Assembly: GCA_030447685.1 (NCBI GenBank)
Contig: JAUJOK010000039.1
Location: forward strand, 1-52,172
DNA: 52,172 nucleotides
Direction: 5' to 3'
From: Armatimonadaceae bacterium
Lineage (GTDB): Bacteria > Armatimonadota > Armatimonadia > Armatimonadales > Armatimonadaceae
Shown: in pieces, positions 50,067 through 52,172 of the stretch
How positions within the stretch are numbered: position 1 is the first letter of the stretch
How the letters are laid out: every line of letters starts with the position of its first letter
Notes under the pieces: generated by a model
The model's input: the letters and a program-made list of their open reading frames with translations, nothing else
Told to the model about the DNA's origin: nothing
The model's database searches: none
Made by a program: the position numbers and the translations under genes

Positions 50067-50563
50067 GGGGACGCCGACACGCACCCGCCGCCGCTGCCCG
50101 CGTCCAGTTGCTCGGCCTTCTGGGCATCTTCCGGTGTTTCGTAATGCAGATCGATACAGGCGCGCACCGTGGTTCCCTGGGGGTTGGTGCGGCGAAACTC
50201 CAGATGGTCGGCGAGCGCCTCTACCAGTCCCATGCCGAAGCCGCCGATGCGCTCGCCGCCGATTATCGTGTCGGGTCGCTCGGTGCCCGCTTCCGGCACG
50301 TCCTTGAACGAGAACCCCTTGCCCGTGTCTTCCACCGTCAGTTCCACGCGGTCGGCGTGAAAAAGAAGGACGATCCGAAAGCGCCCGCTTTCGGTGTCGG
50401 CATGACGGATGACGTTCGTGCAAAGCTCGCCGATAACCAGCTCCAGATCACTCGTGTCGGCGTCCACCACCTTCAGCTCTTCCAGCAGCGTCCTTGCGAT
50501 ACGGCGGGCGATGCGGACATACGCGCCGTCTTCGGGCAGGTCCAGAGATAGGTTCAGTATCAT
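50063..50563 (-). CDS. RsbW/SpoIIAB-like anti-sigma kinase (second of pair)
   Basis: A 166-aa GHKL ATPase: N-box LVIGELCTNVIRHAD, G1 box VEDTGKGFSFKDV and G2 box GGFGMGLVEAL. It resembles the upstream protein across its whole length, so the two are paralogues. Such kinases phosphorylate STAS antagonists and bind sigma factors. The start ATG 50563 overlaps the upstream stop (ATGA), and the downstream FAD gene overlaps in turn. Confidence 0.87.
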   Translation of the reverse strand: MILNLSLDLPEDGAYVRIARRIARTLLEELKVVDADTSDLELVIGELCTNVIRHADTESGRFRIVLLFHADRVELTVEDTGKGFSFKDVPEAGTERPDTIIGGERIGGFGMGLVEALADHLEFRRTNPQGTTVRACIDLHYETPEDAQKAEQLDAGSGGGCVSASP

Positions 50564-51075
50564 ACGTCTCTCCCACAGGACGCACCCATCACTACCTGAC
50601 CGCCGCCGCCGCTCTTACTCAAATGAACCGCCTCGTCGGCGGCGGCCTGCGTGATGTAGTTCAGCCGTTTTTCGGCGCGCACGGTGGTTCCCTGCGGGTC
50701 CGTGCGGTGGAACTCCAGGTGGTCGGACAGTAGCCGAACCAGCTCCAGACCAAAGCCGCCGATACGGTCTGCGCCCTCAAAATCGGCGCGCCGGGTGCCG
50801 ACTTCGGGCACATCCTTAAAAGAAAAACCGGTGCCGCGATCTTCCACAACGATAGAGATACGGTCGGCATAATATTCCAGGGTCATCTGAAAACGGCGGT
50901 CGCTGGAGCGGGAATGCCGGACGACATTCGCGCACAGTTCGCCCACCACCATTTCAATATCATCGATGTCCTTCACGATAACGCCCAGGTATTCGAGCAG
51001 TGTGCGCCCCAGCAATCGGGTGATGCGGACATAGGACTGGTGTTCCGGAAGGTCCAGTAACAGCTTCAAAATCAT
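50560..51075 (-). CDS. RsbW/SpoIIAB-like anti-sigma kinase (first of pair)
   Basis: A 171-aa GHKL ATPase with MVVGELCANVVRHSRS (N-box), VVEDRGTGFSFKDV (G1) and GGFGLELVRLLSDH (G2). ATG 51075, by analogy with the paralogue (both start MIL), has GAGG about 10 nt upstream; a GTG 27 bases earlier is less likely. No sigma factor or antagonist is adjacent. The only STAS antagonist in view is at 37151. Confidence 0.87.
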   Translation of the reverse strand: MILKLLLDLPEHQSYVRITRLLGRTLLEYLGVIVKDIDDIEMVVGELCANVVRHSRSSDRRFQMTLEYYADRISIVVEDRGTGFSFKDVPEVGTRRADFEGADRIGGFGLELVRLLSDHLEFHRTDPQGTTVRAEKRLNYITQAAADEAVHLSKSGGGGQVVMGASCGRDV

Positions 51076-51102
51076 AATTTCCGCCTCTCGTTCCCGAAGC
51101 AC

Positions 51103-51427
51103 CCCCTTTATTCGATAGGCGCTAATGCTTACCAGCGACGAACGATAACCAAACCTTAGCCCGTCTGCATACGCCTCCGTCTCTTGTCATACAAGACTGC
51201 GTCCATGCCAATTGTATATAGTCTTCCCGGAATGAAGGCGCTAAATAACCGCCACTGGCGATAGGAAGGACCAAAAACAACCCCATTCTCCTGTTCAAGG
51301 GGTCGATTTTGCCGGTTGCGGTCTTTCCCTCGGAAAATTGCTTGCATGGAATCGGTAAATCGGGGTATATCAGATTGTTCTTCGAGACAGCTTCGACGAT
51401 TTTGAGGAAAGGAGAACAGGTAAGTAG
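51103..51427. other. intergenic region with a possible promoter
   Basis: About 325 bp between divergent transcripts with no credible gene; one minus-strand frame of 93 codons lacks any domain-like sequence. A plus-strand TTGCAT (51342-51347), 18-nt spacer and TATATC (51366-51371) may drive the small lipoprotein at 51428. Confidence 0.4.
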
Positions 51428-51535
51428 ATGAATCCACGCGCTTTGAACATTTACTGGCTGGCAGGCATTATCATTTCCATGGTACTGGTGCTGGCTGGCT
51501 GCGACCCCGGAAGCAACAACGTAAGACCTTATTGA
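51428..51535 (+). CDS. 35-aa lipoprotein
   Basis: A tiny frame from ATG 51428 (AAAGGAG about 13 nt upstream): a hydrophobic lead ending in the lipobox LAGC (C25), then only DPGSNNVRPY. This resembles entericidin-type mini-lipoproteins. A classic terminator follows, which supports a real short transcript. Function unknown. Confidence 0.6.
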   Translation: MNPRALNIYWLAGIIISMVLVLAGCDPGSNNVRPY

Positions 51536-51570
51536 TGCCCTCAGCTATCCGGTAGAGATAAGGACGGCGG

Positions 51571-51613
51571 AGGCAGGGAACGTTCCGCGTCCCCTGCCTG
51601 TCTTTTTCTTTTT
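51571..51613 (+). terminator. rho-independent terminator
   Basis: 8-bp stem AGGCAGGG / CCCTGCCT enclosing a small GGAACGTTCC palindrome, followed by GTCTTTTTCTTTTT. It ends the mini-lipoprotein transcript and insulates the next gene. Confidence 0.8.
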
Positions 51614-51680
51614 CCGGTTAAAAGCCCGGTATCGCTGCATAGTCAGACACTGTTCCTCGTCGGGAGGAGATTCCGCATTC

Positions 51681-52172
51681 ATGTATGTCCCCGATGCCGC
51701 TCATCGGAGGCCCAGACCTTCCTGGGCGCTGTCGTTGCCCCGTCTCCAAATCAGCGAGCGGGTCTGCGTCGCCCTGCTATGGTCGGCGATTGGCGGATAT
51801 CTTCTGCTGCTTCTGGGCCTGACCTTTCGCCTGTACGACCGATTCACGATCATGGCCTACGACCTGGGTATATTCGACCAGGCCGTCTGGCTGATAAGCC
51901 GGGGGCAAAGACCGTTTGTCACCGTGCGCGGTCTGCATATCCTGGCCGATCATTTCAGCGTCATTCTGTATCTTCTCGCCCCGCTGTACTGGATTTGGCC
52001 GAACCCGAAGATGCTGATGGCGGCGCAGAACGTCGCGCTCGCGCTGGGCGCGCTTCCGGTCTATGCGCTGGCCCGCCAGCGCATAGGATCGCCGCAGGTC
52101 GGCGTCGTCTTCGCGGCAGCGTATCTGCTGTATCCGGCCCTGCAATGGACCGGCGCAGTTGAGTTCCATCCG
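51681..52172 (+). CDS. DUF2079-family membrane protein, 5' part only
   Basis: An open frame from ATG 51681 (GGGAGGAG 11 nt upstream) to the window edge, 164 codons. After a polar lead come helices (ALLWSAIGGYLLLLLGLTF) and the DUF2079 pattern YDLGIFDQAVWLISRGQRPF, HILADHFS, ILYLLAPLYWIWP, AQNVALALGALPVYALA. This family is related to GT-C glycosyltransferases, with an acidic residue in the first outer loop (here the YDLGIFDQ segment). It is cut off by the window end. Confidence 0.8.
   Translation, partial: MYVPDAAHRRPRPSWALSLPRLQISERVCVALLWSAIGGYLLLLLGLTFRLYDRFTIMAYDLGIFDQAVWLISRGQRPFVTVRGLHILADHFSVILYLLAPLYWIWPNPKMLMAAQNVALALGALPVYALARQRIGSPQVGVVFAAAYLLYPALQWTGAVEFHP

Noticed and set aside
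51156..51437. 93-codon minus-strand gene
   Set aside because: No ribosome site and no recognisable composition; it spans the likely promoter of the small lipoprotein.

Overview
The window is GC-rich DNA from an environmental, probably Gram-negative bacterium with dense, compact gene clusters. Several gene types (a DUF6785-like polytopic membrane protein, PhyH-type dioxygenase, enolase-superfamily dehydratase, GH16/carbohydrate-binding remnants, a FhaA-like/PP2C/Ser-Thr kinase cluster, a SigR/RsrA-like sigma/anti-sigma pair) would suit Armatimonadota or a related soil or plant-associated lineage. No rRNA, tRNA or universal marker is present, so this placement is an inference.

Layout. 0-5 kb: enolase-superfamily enzyme, G/C-clamp palindromic repeats, the remnant of a secreted protein, and a DUF1854 protein with a large ABC exporter. 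4.6-8.4 kb: one minus-strand operon aspC-rnc-mtnP-ECF sigma-anti-sigma, with a good promoter in front and hairpins behind; rnc appears to start at ACG. 8.4-13 kb: cupin, an AlbA_2/Schlafen-type regulator with an eroded C-terminus, a large membrane protein and an inverted-repeat element. 13-20.5 kb: bioY (frameshifted), a Pnkp-like RNA-repair kinase-phosphatase coupled to a membrane protein, an MFS exporter, an ISAs1-type element and ilvD. 20.5-27.2 kb: alditol oxidase, PhyH dioxygenase, and a HAD-phnD-phnC-phnE-phnE operon. 27.2-33.6 kb: a phospho-signalling operon (FHA protein, 37-aa membrane peptide, PP2C with a sensor-like tail, Ser/Thr kinase, membrane protein, HEAT-repeat protein) behind a near-consensus promoter that contains a palindrome. 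33.6-38.3 kb: stalk-like domain protein, a second MTAP/PNP paralogue, YfhO-like protein, STAS antagonist, homocysteine methyltransferase. 38.3-41.7 kb: a liv-type amino-acid transporter (livK-livH-livM) broken by about ten small indels. 41.8-52 kb: NYN/OST-HTH protein, DUF697-like protein, 2Fe-2S ferredoxin, OsmC, an APH-type kinase beside a class D beta-lactamase-like gene, a GH16 remnant, a VapBC-type pair, an FAD oxidoreductase coupled to two RsbW-like kinases, a tiny lipoprotein and the start of a DUF2079 protein.

Two patterns run across the window. First, single-base indels, many in homopolymers, break otherwise well-conserved genes (bioY, the transposase, livK/H/M, the NYN gene, the FAD oxidoreductase). 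This suggests read or assembly errors, or very recent decay. Second, two genes (near 1.4 kb and 47.4 kb) keep their ribosome-binding site, start codon and signal peptide-like N-terminus but join them out of frame to the last part of a secreted carbohydrate-active protein, as if the middle had been removed. I did not find a clear new defence or secretion system. The least ordinary systems are the FHA/PP2C/kinase operon, the ligase-less Pnkp operon and the HAD-phn operon.
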